Origin: Sulfurovum sp. 16-42-52
Lineage (GTDB): Bacteria; Campylobacterota; Campylobacteria; Campylobacterales; Sulfurovaceae
Assembly (NCBI GenBank): GCA_002281755.1
Contig: NCHB01000028.1
Coordinates: forward strand, 1-53,032
Reading direction: 5' to 3'
Length of the DNA stretch: 53,032 bases
The notes under the pieces are model-generated. The model was not told the DNA's origin. It did no database searches and saw only the letters and a list, made by a program, of their open reading frames with translations. Below, piece by piece: positions 24,924 through 34,247 of the stretch. Both the position numbers and the translations under genes were made by a program. The stretch's first letter is position 1. Each line of letters begins with the position of its first letter.

Positions 24924-25525
24924 ATGGTTGCGCGTACCTGATCGATCCAATACCCTAATTGGCGTTGTTCTGCCTTCAGTGTCGTGCTTGAGCCGTGACC
25001 TGGATAGATAGTATACTCTTCTTCTATCTGCATCGCTTTTTGTAGACTTTGCACCATTTTTTTGCCATCTGAAAACGGGAAATCCCAGCGTCCTATGGAT
25101 TGGGCAAAGAGAAAATCACCACTAAACCATACATTACCGACTTGAATGATACTGCATCCGGGGGTATGTCCTGGAAAATGACGGTAGCGTATCTCTACAC
25201 CCTCTAACACTAGTGTTTCATCTCCTTCTATCAGATAATCGGCATCACTGGGCGGCACAGATTGACCCAACGGGCAGTTGTGAAGCATAAAAACATCGTC
25301 TTTGGGGCAATACAGCGGAATGTTCAGGGCAACTTGCAGCGCATGGTTGCTCCAGACATGGTCGAAGTGCCCGTGGGTATTGAGGATGGCAACAGGATTG
25401 GTTACATTTTCGAGTACCCATTTTACAGCACCCATTCCAGGGTCTATGATGAAGTCTTTTCCCTCTACGGTCACGATATAGCAGTTGGTTTGGGTCGCGC
25501 CCATCGCTTGCATTTTGATGTGCAT
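24920..25525 (-). CDS. Glyoxalase II-like metallo-beta-lactamase hydrolase
   Basis: 201 residues. THGHFDHVWS (~50-59) is the HxHxDH zinc motif, with FPGHTPGCS (~117-125), FSGDFLF and YPGHG providing the remaining ligands. The single-domain form is typical of persulfide dioxygenase or YcbL-like hydrolases; YcbL-type thioester hydrolase is most likely. AGGAG lies 11 nt before the ATG, in the same 16 bases that carry the promoter of the divergent DUF455 gene. Confidence 0.82.
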   Translation of the reverse strand: MHIKMQAMGATQTNCYIVTVEGKDFIIDPGMGAVKWVLENVTNPVAILNTHGHFDHVWSNHALQVALNIPLYCPKDDVFMLHNCPLGQSVPPSDADYLIEGDETLVLEGVEIRYRHFPGHTPGCSIIQVGNVWFSGDFLFAQSIGRWDFPFSDGKKMVQSLQKAMQIEEEYTIYPGHGSSTTLKAEQRQLGYWIDQVRATI

Positions 25526-25541
25526 GTGTTATAATGCTCCT

Positions 25542-26369
25542 ATGAATGTAGCCAAAGTCCTAGAGCAAGCCATACAAAGTGATGATATCGTGCTCAAAGA
25601 AGCGTTGACTGCTTCGTGTTTAGAGTATTGTAGCCAAAATGAGGTAAGCACACCGGGTGATTTTGTACCAATACGCTTTTTGCACCCTTCTTATGCTTCC
25701 AAATGCCACATTGTTAATCCTAGATATTTGCCTGCAAGAAAAGATTTTGACAGCAAAGAGGGCTTGGCTACTTTGGTGCATGCGGTGGCACACATTGAGT
25801 ATTCGGCGATTGACTTAGCACTGGATGCGGTGTATCGCTACCCAAATATGCCCATGGCATACAAGAATGACTGGCTTAAAGTTGCCAGTGATGAGATACG
25901 ACATTTTAAGATGCTTGAAGCACTCTTGCATCAGTTGGGATATGTGTATGGTGCTTTTCCTGTACATAGTGGGCTTTTTGATGCTGCAAGTCATACCGCT
26001 CACAGCCTTTTGGAACGCATGGCGATTGTGCCGCGGTATTATGAAGCGTCAGGCTTGGATGTAAACCCTCAAATCATCAAAAAACTGGACAATAAACGCA
26101 AAAATCCACAGGTAAAACAACTGATTGATGCACTCACACTTATTTATGCTGAAGAGATTGACCATGTGCATAAAGGTGATAAGTGGTTCAAGTATGTATG
26201 CACGCAAGAAGGGGTTAAAGAAGGGCAAGAGGAAGCGGTCTATTTTGACATCCTTGCACGTTATAAACTCCTTACTAAACACAGACCGCATGTCAATGTG
26301 GAAGCAAGAAAAGAGGCAGGGTTCAGCTGTAGTGAGATTATGAAACTGGGCGCCAAGGTTTGTTCATGA
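25542..26369 (+). CDS. DUF455 ferritin-like family protein
   Basis: 275 residues of the DUF455 family. The family has a ferritin-like helical core; likely metal ligands are in HIEYSAIDLALDAVYRY (~83-99), DEIRHFKMLEALL (~117-129) and YAEEIDHVHKGDKWF (~200-214), a His/Glu set like that of MiaE-type diiron enzymes. Its reaction is unknown. TATAAT (25529-25534) ends seven bases before the ATG, so the transcript is probably leaderless. It overlaps lpxK by 4 nt. Confidence 0.8.
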   Translation: MNVAKVLEQAIQSDDIVLKEALTASCLEYCSQNEVSTPGDFVPIRFLHPSYASKCHIVNPRYLPARKDFDSKEGLATLVHAVAHIEYSAIDLALDAVYRYPNMPMAYKNDWLKVASDEIRHFKMLEALLHQLGYVYGAFPVHSGLFDAASHTAHSLLERMAIVPRYYEASGLDVNPQIIKKLDNKRKNPQVKQLIDALTLIYAEEIDHVHKGDKWFKYVCTQEGVKEGQEEAVYFDILARYKLLTKHRPHVNVEARKEAGFSCSEIMKLGAKVCS

Positions 26370-27283
26370 GAGCCTTTTTTGAAGCAATGTTCTTTGCGCC
26401 CAAATGGCATCATCGTATAGTGAGTTTTGTGCTGCTTCCACTTTCTTGGGTGTATGGGGCTGGTATGTGGCTTCGCAGACAGTGCGTGAAGAGAAAATCT
26501 TTTGATATCCCCATCATCTCTGTGGGAAATCTCATCGTGGGAGGCTCAGGAAAAACTCCTTTTGTCATTGCTTTAGCGTCGCGCTATGAGGATGTGGTGG
26601 TCATATCTCGGGGGTATGGACGACAAAGTCGGGGACTGGTTCAGGTAAGCCAAAAGGGCGAGATACGCACAGATGTCACTCAAAGCGGAGATGAAGCGAT
26701 GCTGATGGCACTTTCGTTGCCCCATGCAGATGTCATTGTTTCAGAAAACAGAGTAACAGCGATTGATTTGGCAAAAAAAAAGGGTGCACGCCTGATTGTC
26801 CTTGATGATGGGTTTAACCGTGTGACTATAGACAAATTTGAGATACTGCTTCAGCCTCAAACCATCCCAAATCACCATGCCTTTCCTGCAGGTCCTTTTA
26901 GGGAGTTTGTTTCACAAAAAAAAGTGGCAGACCTTGTCGTCACAGAAGGCAAAGAGTTCATACGTGAAGTAAGTTTTGAAGACTTGAGTGAAAAAATGCT
27001 TTTGGTGACTGCCATCTCCAATCCTAAAAGGCTGGATGTCTATCTGCCTGAGGGTGTAGTGGGTAAAGTGTATCTTGAAGACCATGCCTATTTTGATGAA
27101 TCCGTGTTGCAGGCACTTTTAAAGTCGCATGGCGCAACACACATATTGTGTACCACTAAAGACAAGGTAAAGATGATAGGCTTTAAGTTGCCTATCGCTG
27201 AAATGAAGTTAAAATTAGCACTCAAAAATGAAATTTTTACTCAAATTGATGAGTATATCAAGGGATACCGATATGAAAAGTAA
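26366..27283 (+). CDS. lpxK: Tetraacyldisaccharide 4'-kinase
   Basis: 305 residues. LpxK phosphorylates the lipid A precursor at the inner membrane. An N-terminal amphipathic/membrane helix (FVLLPLSWVYGAGMWL) is followed by the P loop VGNLIVGGSGKTPFV (~49-63), SRGYGRQSRG and VLDDGFNR. The ATG overlaps the DUF455 stop (ATGA), with AAGG 8 nt before it. It overlaps argB by 11 nt, so lipid A and arginine genes share an operon. Confidence 0.92.
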   Translation: MRAFFEAMFFAPKWHHRIVSFVLLPLSWVYGAGMWLRRQCVKRKSFDIPIISVGNLIVGGSGKTPFVIALASRYEDVVVISRGYGRQSRGLVQVSQKGEIRTDVTQSGDEAMLMALSLPHADVIVSENRVTAIDLAKKKGARLIVLDDGFNRVTIDKFEILLQPQTIPNHHAFPAGPFREFVSQKKVADLVVTEGKEFIREVSFEDLSEKMLLVTAISNPKRLDVYLPEGVVGKVYLEDHAYFDESVLQALLKSHGATHILCTTKDKVKMIGFKLPIAEMKLKLALKNEIFTQIDEYIKGYRYEK

Positions 27284-28124
27284 TATAGATGTGGTCAAAA
27301 CACTGCTTGATGCCTTGCCGTTTATCAAAAAATTTGCCTCTGAGAAGATTGTTATCAAATATGGAGGTGCGGCGCAGACAAGTGCTGAACTCAAAGAGCA
27401 ATTTGCGCAAGATGTCGTGCTCTTGCATCTAGTGGGGATGAAACCCATCATCGTGCATGGCGGAGGCAAAAGCATCACGGATTTACTGACCGATTTGGGT
27501 GTAGAGACTAGGTTTGTAGATGGACAGCGTGTCACGACTAGAGAAGTGATGCGTGTGGTTGAGATGGTACTCAGCGGAGAGATCAACAAAGAGATTGTCT
27601 CGCTGCTGGACAATCACGGCTCAAAAGCCATAGGTATTTCAGGTAAAGACGGCGGTTTTTTAAAAGGTATGCCCAAAGATTTTGAAAACTTCGGCTACAC
27701 AGGCATCATCGAGCATGTCAATCCTGAAATTGTCAATAATATCATTGATGACGGTGCTATCCCAGTCATCGCACCGATTGCAGGAAGCAGTACGATGGGG
27801 CATCCAGGGTTTAACATCAATGCTGACCTTGCAGCCAGTCAGGTAGCCATCGCGCTTGGAGCACGAAAAGTACTCTTTTTGACTGATACTCCGGGTGTTT
27901 TAGATAAGGAAAAACAGCTCATCACCAATCTAAGCATAGAAAAAACAGAAGCACTTAAAAAGGACGGTACGATACAAGGTGGTATGGTTCCCAAAGTGGA
28001 TGCGTGCATCGAAGCCTTACGCGGTGGGGTCAAAAAAGCGCATATCATCGATGGGCGTGTTGAGCATTCATTGTTGCTAGAAATCCTTACCAGTTCGGGT
28101 GTGGGAACTTGCATAGAACTCTAA
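27273..28124 (+). CDS. argB: Acetylglutamate kinase
   Basis: 283 residues from ATG 27273, with AAGGGA 7 nt upstream. Second step of arginine synthesis, phosphorylating N-acetylglutamate. Motifs: KIVIKYGGAAQTS (~27-39), PIIVHGGGKSIT, DGQRVTT, INADLAASQVAIALGARK and GGMVPKVDACIEAL. Length and motifs are normal, and the N-terminal helix that allows arginine-sensitive hexamers appears present (inference). Confidence 0.95.
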   Translation: MKSNIDVVKTLLDALPFIKKFASEKIVIKYGGAAQTSAELKEQFAQDVVLLHLVGMKPIIVHGGGKSITDLLTDLGVETRFVDGQRVTTREVMRVVEMVLSGEINKEIVSLLDNHGSKAIGISGKDGGFLKGMPKDFENFGYTGIIEHVNPEIVNNIIDDGAIPVIAPIAGSSTMGHPGFNINADLAASQVAIALGARKVLFLTDTPGVLDKEKQLITNLSIEKTEALKKDGTIQGGMVPKVDACIEALRGGVKKAHIIDGRVEHSLLLEILTSSGVGTCIEL

Positions 28125-28162
28125 GAACGCAGAGTAGACCATTTGCCCTTAGCTTTTTTGGC

Positions 28163-28168
28163 TATAAT
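28163..28168 (+). promoter_or_regulatory. -10 box of thrC
   Basis: TATAAT at 28163-28168, 31 bp before the ATG. A purine-rich AGAGGA ribosome site follows. No consensus -35. Confidence 0.5.
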
Positions 28169-28198
28169 ATTCACTACTATAAACAGAGGATATCTTAG

Positions 28199-29665
28199 AT
28201 GCAATTTATTGAGACACGCGGAAATGACGGACAGAAGCCTTTATCTGTACCCTTTTCAGAAGCCATTTTGAGCCCAAGTGCGAGCTTTGGGGGCTTGTAT
28301 GTGCCTAAAGCACTTCCTGTATTGGACACAGACTTTTTAGAGGGGCATCTTGGAAGCCATTATAAAACCTTAGCATTGGATTTCTTGCTCAAGTTTGGCA
28401 TAGATATAGAACCAGAGGTACTGCAAGAGGCGTTAAAACGCTATGATGCTTTTGATAACCCTGCTAATCCTGTACCCCTTTCTCAGATAGAAGAAGACTG
28501 TTTTGTCTCTGAGCTCTACCATGGTCCGACCCGTGCGTTTAAAGATATGGCATTGCAGCCTTTTGGCTATGTGTTGAGCAAGCTTGCGCAAAAAAGAGGT
28601 GAGCATTATCTTATCATGGCGGCCACCAGCGGGGACACAGGTCCTGCTACGTTGGAAACCTTTAAAAATCAAGCCAATGTGCAGGTGGCGTGCCTCTATC
28701 CTGATGGAGGCACTTCTGATGTGCAAAGACTTCAAATGGTTACTGAAGATGCACCCAATCTTAAAGTCATAGGGGTAAAAGGAAACTTTGATGACACGCA
28801 AAATACCCTCAAAGACCTCCTTGCCTCTAGTGACTTTAAAGAAGAGTTGGCGCAGAGAAATATCAAGCTCTCAGCGGCAAACTCCGTAAACTTCGGACGT
28901 ATCATTTTTCAGATTATCTACCATATCCACTCTTATTTGGAGTTGGTGCGCAAAGAGAAAATCACCATGGGTGAGACCATATATCTGGTCGTACCAAGCG
29001 GAAACTTCGGCAATGCTTTGGGTGCGTATTATGCTAAAAAAGCAGGACTTCCGATAGAAAAAATCCTTATCTCTTCCAATGTCAACAATATCTTGACAGA
29101 CTGGATTTGTAAAGGGGCTTATGATTTGACAAGCAGAACACTCATCCAGACAGAATCCCCTGCGATGGATATCCTCAAAAGCTCCAATGTCGAACGTATC
29201 ATGTTTGACAAATTTGGCGCGGCGCGTACCAAAGAGCTGATGGAAGCATTGGCAAACGACGGTAAGTATCAGCTCAGTGCAGCAGAGTTAGCTTCTTTGC
29301 GTGAAGATTTTGATGCTTCATTTTCAGATGATGCAGAGTGTGAAGCCGTTGTGGGTGCGTATGCCAAAAAAGGCTACTTGATGGATACACACACCGCTAC
29401 ATGCATGAAAGCCTATGAGACCCTTAGAGAGAAAAAGTGTATGACAGTCGTGTATTCTACAGCAGAGTGGACAAAGTTTAGTCCTGCAGTCTCAAGAGCA
29501 TTGGGGCATGAAGTCAAAGATGATGTGGAAGCACTCAAATGGGTGAGTGCCCATGCAAATGTGAGTGTCCCCCCTATGATTCATGCTTTGTTTGACAAAC
29601 CTGTCAAGCATTCTGTTGTGGTTGCCAAAGAATCCATAAAAGCAGAGATGCTAAGCTTTTTATAG
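28199..29665 (+). CDS. thrC: Threonine synthase
   Basis: 488 residues, the long form of ThrC. It converts O-phosphohomoserine to threonine with PLP. ELYHGPTRAFKDMALQPF (~102-119) contains the PLP lysine; AATSGDTGPATLETF and VPSGNFGNALGAYY bind the phosphate and substrate. Intact by length and motifs. The downstream LysM gene starts 15 bp after the stop and may be cotranscribed. Confidence 0.95.
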   Translation: MQFIETRGNDGQKPLSVPFSEAILSPSASFGGLYVPKALPVLDTDFLEGHLGSHYKTLALDFLLKFGIDIEPEVLQEALKRYDAFDNPANPVPLSQIEEDCFVSELYHGPTRAFKDMALQPFGYVLSKLAQKRGEHYLIMAATSGDTGPATLETFKNQANVQVACLYPDGGTSDVQRLQMVTEDAPNLKVIGVKGNFDDTQNTLKDLLASSDFKEELAQRNIKLSAANSVNFGRIIFQIIYHIHSYLELVRKEKITMGETIYLVVPSGNFGNALGAYYAKKAGLPIEKILISSNVNNILTDWICKGAYDLTSRTLIQTESPAMDILKSSNVERIMFDKFGAARTKELMEALANDGKYQLSAAELASLREDFDASFSDDAECEAVVGAYAKKGYLMDTHTATCMKAYETLREKKCMTVVYSTAEWTKFSPAVSRALGHEVKDDVEALKWVSAHANVSVPPMIHALFDKPVKHSVVVAKESIKAEMLSFL

Positions 29666-29679
29666 TTTAGCAGATACTT

Positions 29680-30663
29680 ATGTCCAGAAAATATTTTTTC
29701 TTTTTTCTTTTTTTTACTGGTGTACTGGACTCTACATTTGCACAAAGTATTGTAGATTGTAGGGTGGTTGCAAGTACTGCACCCGCTTGCAATCCCTATG
29801 GTGAAAAACTGCTGCTTGCCAAAGAGATTGTCTCTGCCAATGATACCCTCAAACTAATTCGAACCAAAACACTTCCTGTACCTCCAAAACCGACGCTTCA
29901 AGTGATTTCTGTTGAAGATATGATTGAGAAACATCTGAGTGTTCAAGATTCACTGCGTTACAGAGGCACTAAGGTGAGCAAGGATGCCATCAGAGCAGTT
30001 GAAAAACTTGATTCGCAAAAAGCCTTAGAGAAAAAGATTGAGAAGCTCGAAGAAGACATCGTTGCGCTTGAAGAAAAATTGCAAGAGGTCGCCTCTGTTC
30101 CGAGAAAGGGTGTATGGGGTGTTTACAAAGTGCAGCAGGGAGATACACTCAGTGCTATTGCCAAACGGTTTGCCTTAACTTTGCAGGATCTTGCAGACTT
30201 GAATGAACTTGAGGGCAAAGCGGTTATCGTTTCGGGTCAGAAATTGAGACTGCCTGTTGATCAAGCCAGAATTAATGTCATGGTGGCCGAAAAACACAGC
30301 AAGCAGGCATTGCTTCGAAAGCAAAATAAGCTTGATATGTTACAGGATTTTGGAAAACGCACCCTGCGTGTCACTGCCACAGCATACACCTCTCATGCCG
30401 ATCAAACCGGCGGTTCACCTTTTGTAGCTGCGTGGGGAACCAGGCTGCGTCCGGGTATGAAGATCATCGCCGTCTCTAGCGATATGTTAGGCAAATACGG
30501 GATGCGAAACGGAACAAAGGTACGCATAGCAGGATTGCCGGGCTACTACACCGTGCGTGATAAAATGAGTAAGCGTTTTAGAAAACGTATTGATATTTAT
30601 ATGGGGATGGATAGAAGAGCCGCACTGCGTTGGGGACGCAGGAGTGTGGTGATTCATTGGTAA
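29680..30663 (+). CDS. LysM and 3D-domain cell-wall protein
   Basis: 327 residues. Signal peptide (FFFFLFFTGVLDSTFA), a helical/coiled region (~95-145), a LysM domain (YKVQQGDTLSAIAKRF, ~149-164, through VSGQKLRLP) that binds peptidoglycan, and a C-terminal 3D domain (TATAYTSHADQTGGS, GTKVRIAG, DKMSKRFRKRIDIYMG) named for three conserved aspartates, all present. 3D domains occur in MltA/Rpf-like lytic enzymes, so a periplasmic murein hydrolase role is likely. The ribosome site is weak. Confidence 0.8.
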   Translation: MSRKYFFFFLFFTGVLDSTFAQSIVDCRVVASTAPACNPYGEKLLLAKEIVSANDTLKLIRTKTLPVPPKPTLQVISVEDMIEKHLSVQDSLRYRGTKVSKDAIRAVEKLDSQKALEKKIEKLEEDIVALEEKLQEVASVPRKGVWGVYKVQQGDTLSAIAKRFALTLQDLADLNELEGKAVIVSGQKLRLPVDQARINVMVAEKHSKQALLRKQNKLDMLQDFGKRTLRVTATAYTSHADQTGGSPFVAAWGTRLRPGMKIIAVSSDMLGKYGMRNGTKVRIAGLPGYYTVRDKMSKRFRKRIDIYMGMDRRAALRWGRRSVVIHW

Positions 30664-30678
30664 GCAAAGATCGTAAGA

Positions 30679-32613
30679 CTAGAGCGACTCAACAATCTCT
30701 AAAATCTCAAGATAGCGGTCGCTTTTTTCTTCGTACTCTTTTTGGCAAGCTATTAACGATTCACTTAGTGTGCTAAGACCCTTTTGCTGGTAACACTCAG
30801 GATCTGCCAAACAGGCATTGAGTGCGCGTATCTGCTCTTCCAGTGCTTCGATTTCATCGGGTAGTGTGTCAAAATCGCGCTGTTCTTTGTAGCTGAGTTT
30901 GGTTTGCTTTTTTGTTGCCTGAAGTTCTGTTTTTTTGGATTCGGATTTGACTTCTCTTTCCAGTGCATCAAGCTCCTGCATCTCTTTTTCAATCTCCAGA
31001 TACTCGGTATAGCTTTGGTAAGACTCTTCAACCAGACCCTCTCCCTTAAAGATGAAGAGCTTGGAAGCGATTTTGTCTATAAAATACCTGTCATGTGAGA
31101 CAAAAAGCAATGCACCTTGAAATGCAATGAGTTTGTCTTCTAAGATGGTGATGGTTTGGATATCCAAATCATTGGTCGGCTCATCCAGGATAAGACATTC
31201 CACATTTTTGGTAAAAAGAAGTGCGAGTGCCACACGGTTTTTTTCACCTCCTGAGAGCTGTCCTATCTTTTTGGTCATATACTCTTGAGGAAAGAGAAAG
31301 GTTTTAAGGTAGGCATAGACATGCATATGCGCACCTTGTACATCGACATGGTCACCACCGTTGGGGCAGAAGGTTTCGATGAGCGTATGGGTATCATTGA
31401 GCATTTCACGGTGCTGATCAAAATAGCCTATACTAAACTCACCTTTGTCTATCAGACCGCTATTGGGGCTTAAGCGCCCAAGCAAGAGTTTAAGTAAGGT
31501 AGATTTGCCTGCTCCATTGATCCCCACAATAGCGATTTTGTCGCGTTGCAGGATGCGTGTTGAAAAGTCTTTTATGAGCAGTTTATCTGCGATGCTATAA
31601 CCAAGATGTTCCACATCAAAAAGCATTTTGCGTTTACTTAGACCCTTTTCACCTCGCCAGCTCTTCTTTTCACGCTCAAGTTCGATTTGCATTTTGCGGA
31701 TGAGTGTCGGGTTCTTTTTGGCTTGTTCACGCAGTTCAAAGACGCGCGCTTTACGACCTTGGTTGCGTTTTTCGCGTGCGCGGACACTTTTGCCTAGCCA
31801 CTCCTCTTCACGTTTGAGCATCTTCAGTAGGGTGTCATGACTTTTTGCCAAAGAGAGCATCCGTTCTTCTTTTTGGTGCAGATAGTCCCTGTACCCACCT
31901 TTATAAGAGACCAGTCCTTGGTTTTCCACCTCTATGACACGCGTAGCGATGGTGTCGATAAAGTGCCTGTCGTGGGAGATGAAGAGTAGGGTAAATTTCT
32001 CTTTGAGCAGTATCTCTTCCAAAAACTCCACCATATAGACATCAAGGTGGTTGGTCGGTTCGTCAAGCAGCAATACATCGGGTTTTTTCAGTACCAGTGA
32101 AGCGAGTGCGACACGACGCTGTTCTCCCCCTGAGAGTGATACCACCAGACGATTTTCATACTCCTTGAGTTTAAACTCCTGCAAGATACGCTCGATCTTG
32201 TCATCGAGGTTCCATGCATTATGGTGGTCAAGGTAAGTAGAGATAGCTTCGAGCTTTTCAAGAAGCAGTTTGTTCTCAAAATCATCGGCTACCTCTAGAC
32301 TGAGTCTTGCATGCTCTTCTTGTGCGGCTTTGAGTTCACTCAGTTCGCCTAGTATGGCATCCCGTACAGTGAGGGTAGGCTCAAAACGGGGTTGCTGGGC
32401 AAGCATCTCCACTTGAAGGGTGTTGGCGACCACCCGTTTTCCCTCAGTCGGCTCTTCTGTACCCAACGCTATCTTCATCAGGGTTGATTTGCCGCAGCCA
32501 TTTTGTCCCACAACCGCGATGCGTTCCCCTTCGTTAAGGTGAAAATCGACATGATCAAGAAGCAGTTTGATGTCATACTGTTTTTTAATCTCAAAAAGGT
32601 CTATGAGTGCCAC
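30679..32613 (-). CDS. ABC-F ATPase, Uup-like
   Basis: 644 residues with two ABC domains and no membrane segments. Walker A VVGQNGCGKSTLMK and VGINGAGKSTLLKL; signatures LSGGEQRRVALA and LSGGEKNRVALA; Walker B plus NHLD/NDLD. A charged linker with an arginine-rich helix lies between the domains, and the last ~90 residues form a coiled coil as in Uup. ABC-F proteins act on ribosomes or on branched DNA. GTG 32613 is chosen: AAGGA is six bases upstream and the longer reading to 32691 crosses a minus-strand TATAAT at 32641-32646. Confidence 0.85.
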   Translation of the reverse strand: MALIDLFEIKKQYDIKLLLDHVDFHLNEGERIAVVGQNGCGKSTLMKIALGTEEPTEGKRVVANTLQVEMLAQQPRFEPTLTVRDAILGELSELKAAQEEHARLSLEVADDFENKLLLEKLEAISTYLDHHNAWNLDDKIERILQEFKLKEYENRLVVSLSGGEQRRVALASLVLKKPDVLLLDEPTNHLDVYMVEFLEEILLKEKFTLLFISHDRHFIDTIATRVIEVENQGLVSYKGGYRDYLHQKEERMLSLAKSHDTLLKMLKREEEWLGKSVRAREKRNQGRKARVFELREQAKKNPTLIRKMQIELEREKKSWRGEKGLSKRKMLFDVEHLGYSIADKLLIKDFSTRILQRDKIAIVGINGAGKSTLLKLLLGRLSPNSGLIDKGEFSIGYFDQHREMLNDTHTLIETFCPNGGDHVDVQGAHMHVYAYLKTFLFPQEYMTKKIGQLSGGEKNRVALALLFTKNVECLILDEPTNDLDIQTITILEDKLIAFQGALLFVSHDRYFIDKIASKLFIFKGEGLVEESYQSYTEYLEIEKEMQELDALEREVKSESKKTELQATKKQTKLSYKEQRDFDTLPDEIEALEEQIRALNACLADPECYQQKGLSTLSESLIACQKEYEEKSDRYLEILEIVESL

Positions 32614-32709
32614 ATTGTATCCTTGTGTAGTATGGCGCGTATTATAGCAAAGAGAGTGGGTTTTAAGGCTTGATTGGGTATATTCCAACATCTATTTACA
32701 AGGATTGTT

Positions 32710-33972
32710 ATGTTGGAAACCATCATTGCGCTGTACTCAGTTTATACCTTTTTAAAAATCTATATTGCTTTGATGCAAATCGGTTTTGTCAATGAAGAAA
32801 AAAGAAAAACACCCGTACTGATGTCTGCGCAAGAGTATCTTAGTGCAGGCAATTATGCCGTAGCCAAAGGCAAACTTGAGCTTGTAAGCACTTTTGTAGA
32901 GTATTTGACATTTATCTGGTGGGTATTTGCAGGGTTTGCCTGGTTGTCATCATGGGTTGTGGTAGAAGACAGCCTCATTCAAGGCGTAATGTTTCTTTTT
33001 GGTTTTTTACTTTTTGGTTTTATTGTCAATCTTCCGTTTGAGCTGTATCAGAAATTTAAGATAGATGAAGCCTTCGGATTTAACAAAATGACGCCAAAAA
33101 TGTATGTGCTCGATACGCTTAAATCAACTTTGTTGTTTGTGATTTTAGGCGGTGGGATTTTTGCGCTTTTGGTTTGGATTATCGACAGTTATGCCTCATG
33201 GTGGCTTTGGGGCTTTGTGTCGATGTTCACCGTGGCGATACTTGCCAATCTGTTAGCCCCTACCTTTATGGCACTTTTTAACACCTTCACACCCATAGAA
33301 GAGGGGGAACTCAAAACAAAAATCACTGCCATGATGAACGAGTCAGGACTCAAAAGTGACGGTATTTTTGTGATGGATGCAAGTAAACGAGACAGCCGTC
33401 TCAATGCCTTTTTTGGCGGTTTGGGTAAAAGTAAACGCGTTGTACTTTTTGATACGCTTTTGGAAAAACTCAACACAGACGAACTCCTTGCGGTGTTGGG
33501 GCATGAATTGGGTCACTTTAGACATGGCGACATCTGGAAAAATATCGGGCTGATGGGACTGCTTTTATTCATCGCCTTTTACCTCTTTGGTCATTTACCC
33601 GATACACTCTTTACTCAGATGGGCGTGATACCAGAAGCCGGAGTCAAGATAGCCATGCTGTTGTTGCTTCTACCCGTACTGAGTTTTGTTTTCACCCCTT
33701 TTATGTCAGCTGTGAGCCGTCATAACGAATATGCAGCTGATGAATACGGCTCCAGTGTGGGAGGTAAAGACAATCTGATATCTGCACTGATAAAGCTGGT
33801 GAGCGAAAACAAATCGTTTCCCAAATCACACCCTTTGGTTATCTTTTTTTACTACACCCATCCACCCGTACTTGAAAGACTCAAAGAGTTGGGGTTTGAT
33901 GCTGAAACTATGAATGCAGAAGAGCCAGCATTACCTACGGATGGAATATTTCAATTTATGGACAAAAATTAG
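32710..33972 (+). CDS. M48 family (Ste24-like) membrane metallopeptidase
   Basis: 420 residues with about six hydrophobic segments. GHELGHFRHGD (~273-283) is the HExxH zinc motif, followed by helices and EYAADEYGSSVGG (~345-357), which gives the third ligand. The N-terminal membrane domain matches the CAAX prenyl protease/Ste24 type rather than HtpX. It probably degrades or processes membrane proteins. AAGGA lies six bases before the ATG, and the longer reading from 32674 is not needed. Confidence 0.88.
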   Translation: MLETIIALYSVYTFLKIYIALMQIGFVNEEKRKTPVLMSAQEYLSAGNYAVAKGKLELVSTFVEYLTFIWWVFAGFAWLSSWVVVEDSLIQGVMFLFGFLLFGFIVNLPFELYQKFKIDEAFGFNKMTPKMYVLDTLKSTLLFVILGGGIFALLVWIIDSYASWWLWGFVSMFTVAILANLLAPTFMALFNTFTPIEEGELKTKITAMMNESGLKSDGIFVMDASKRDSRLNAFFGGLGKSKRVVLFDTLLEKLNTDELLAVLGHELGHFRHGDIWKNIGLMGLLLFIAFYLFGHLPDTLFTQMGVIPEAGVKIAMLLLLLPVLSFVFTPFMSAVSRHNEYAADEYGSSVGGKDNLISALIKLVSENKSFPKSHPLVIFFYYTHPPVLERLKELGFDAETMNAEEPALPTDGIFQFMDKN

Positions 33973-34016
33973 CTTTTTAGATAAAATCAAACATTATTGA
34001 TTATAGGAGATAAAGC

Positions 34017-34247
34017 ATGCAAACAATTCATATCAATGTAGATGAGAATAAAGTAGATATTATATTAAATATTATTAAAAACCTTAAAGACGATGTAGTC
34101 AAAAGTTATAGTGTCTCTTCAGATGTTTTTTATGATAAAAGAAAGTTAAGACTGAGTACATTAAGAGACGATGTGAAGTCGGGTAAAGAGTCTATGTATG
34201 ATTTTGATGTTTCTATGGATGAGTTAATAGAAGATCTTAAAGCTTGA
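34017..34247 (+). CDS. Antitoxin of a ParE/RelE-type pair
   Basis: 76 residues. The opening QTIHINVDENKVDIILNIIK and the acidic tail YDFDVSMDELIEDLKA match small antitoxins found with ParE-type toxins in this phylum. AGGAG lies upstream of the ATG. The stop TGA overlaps the toxin's TTG start. Assigned by size, tail and partner. Confidence 0.65.
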   Translation: MQTIHINVDENKVDIILNIIKNLKDDVVKSYSVSSDVFYDKRKLRLSTLRDDVKSGKESMYDFDVSMDELIEDLKA

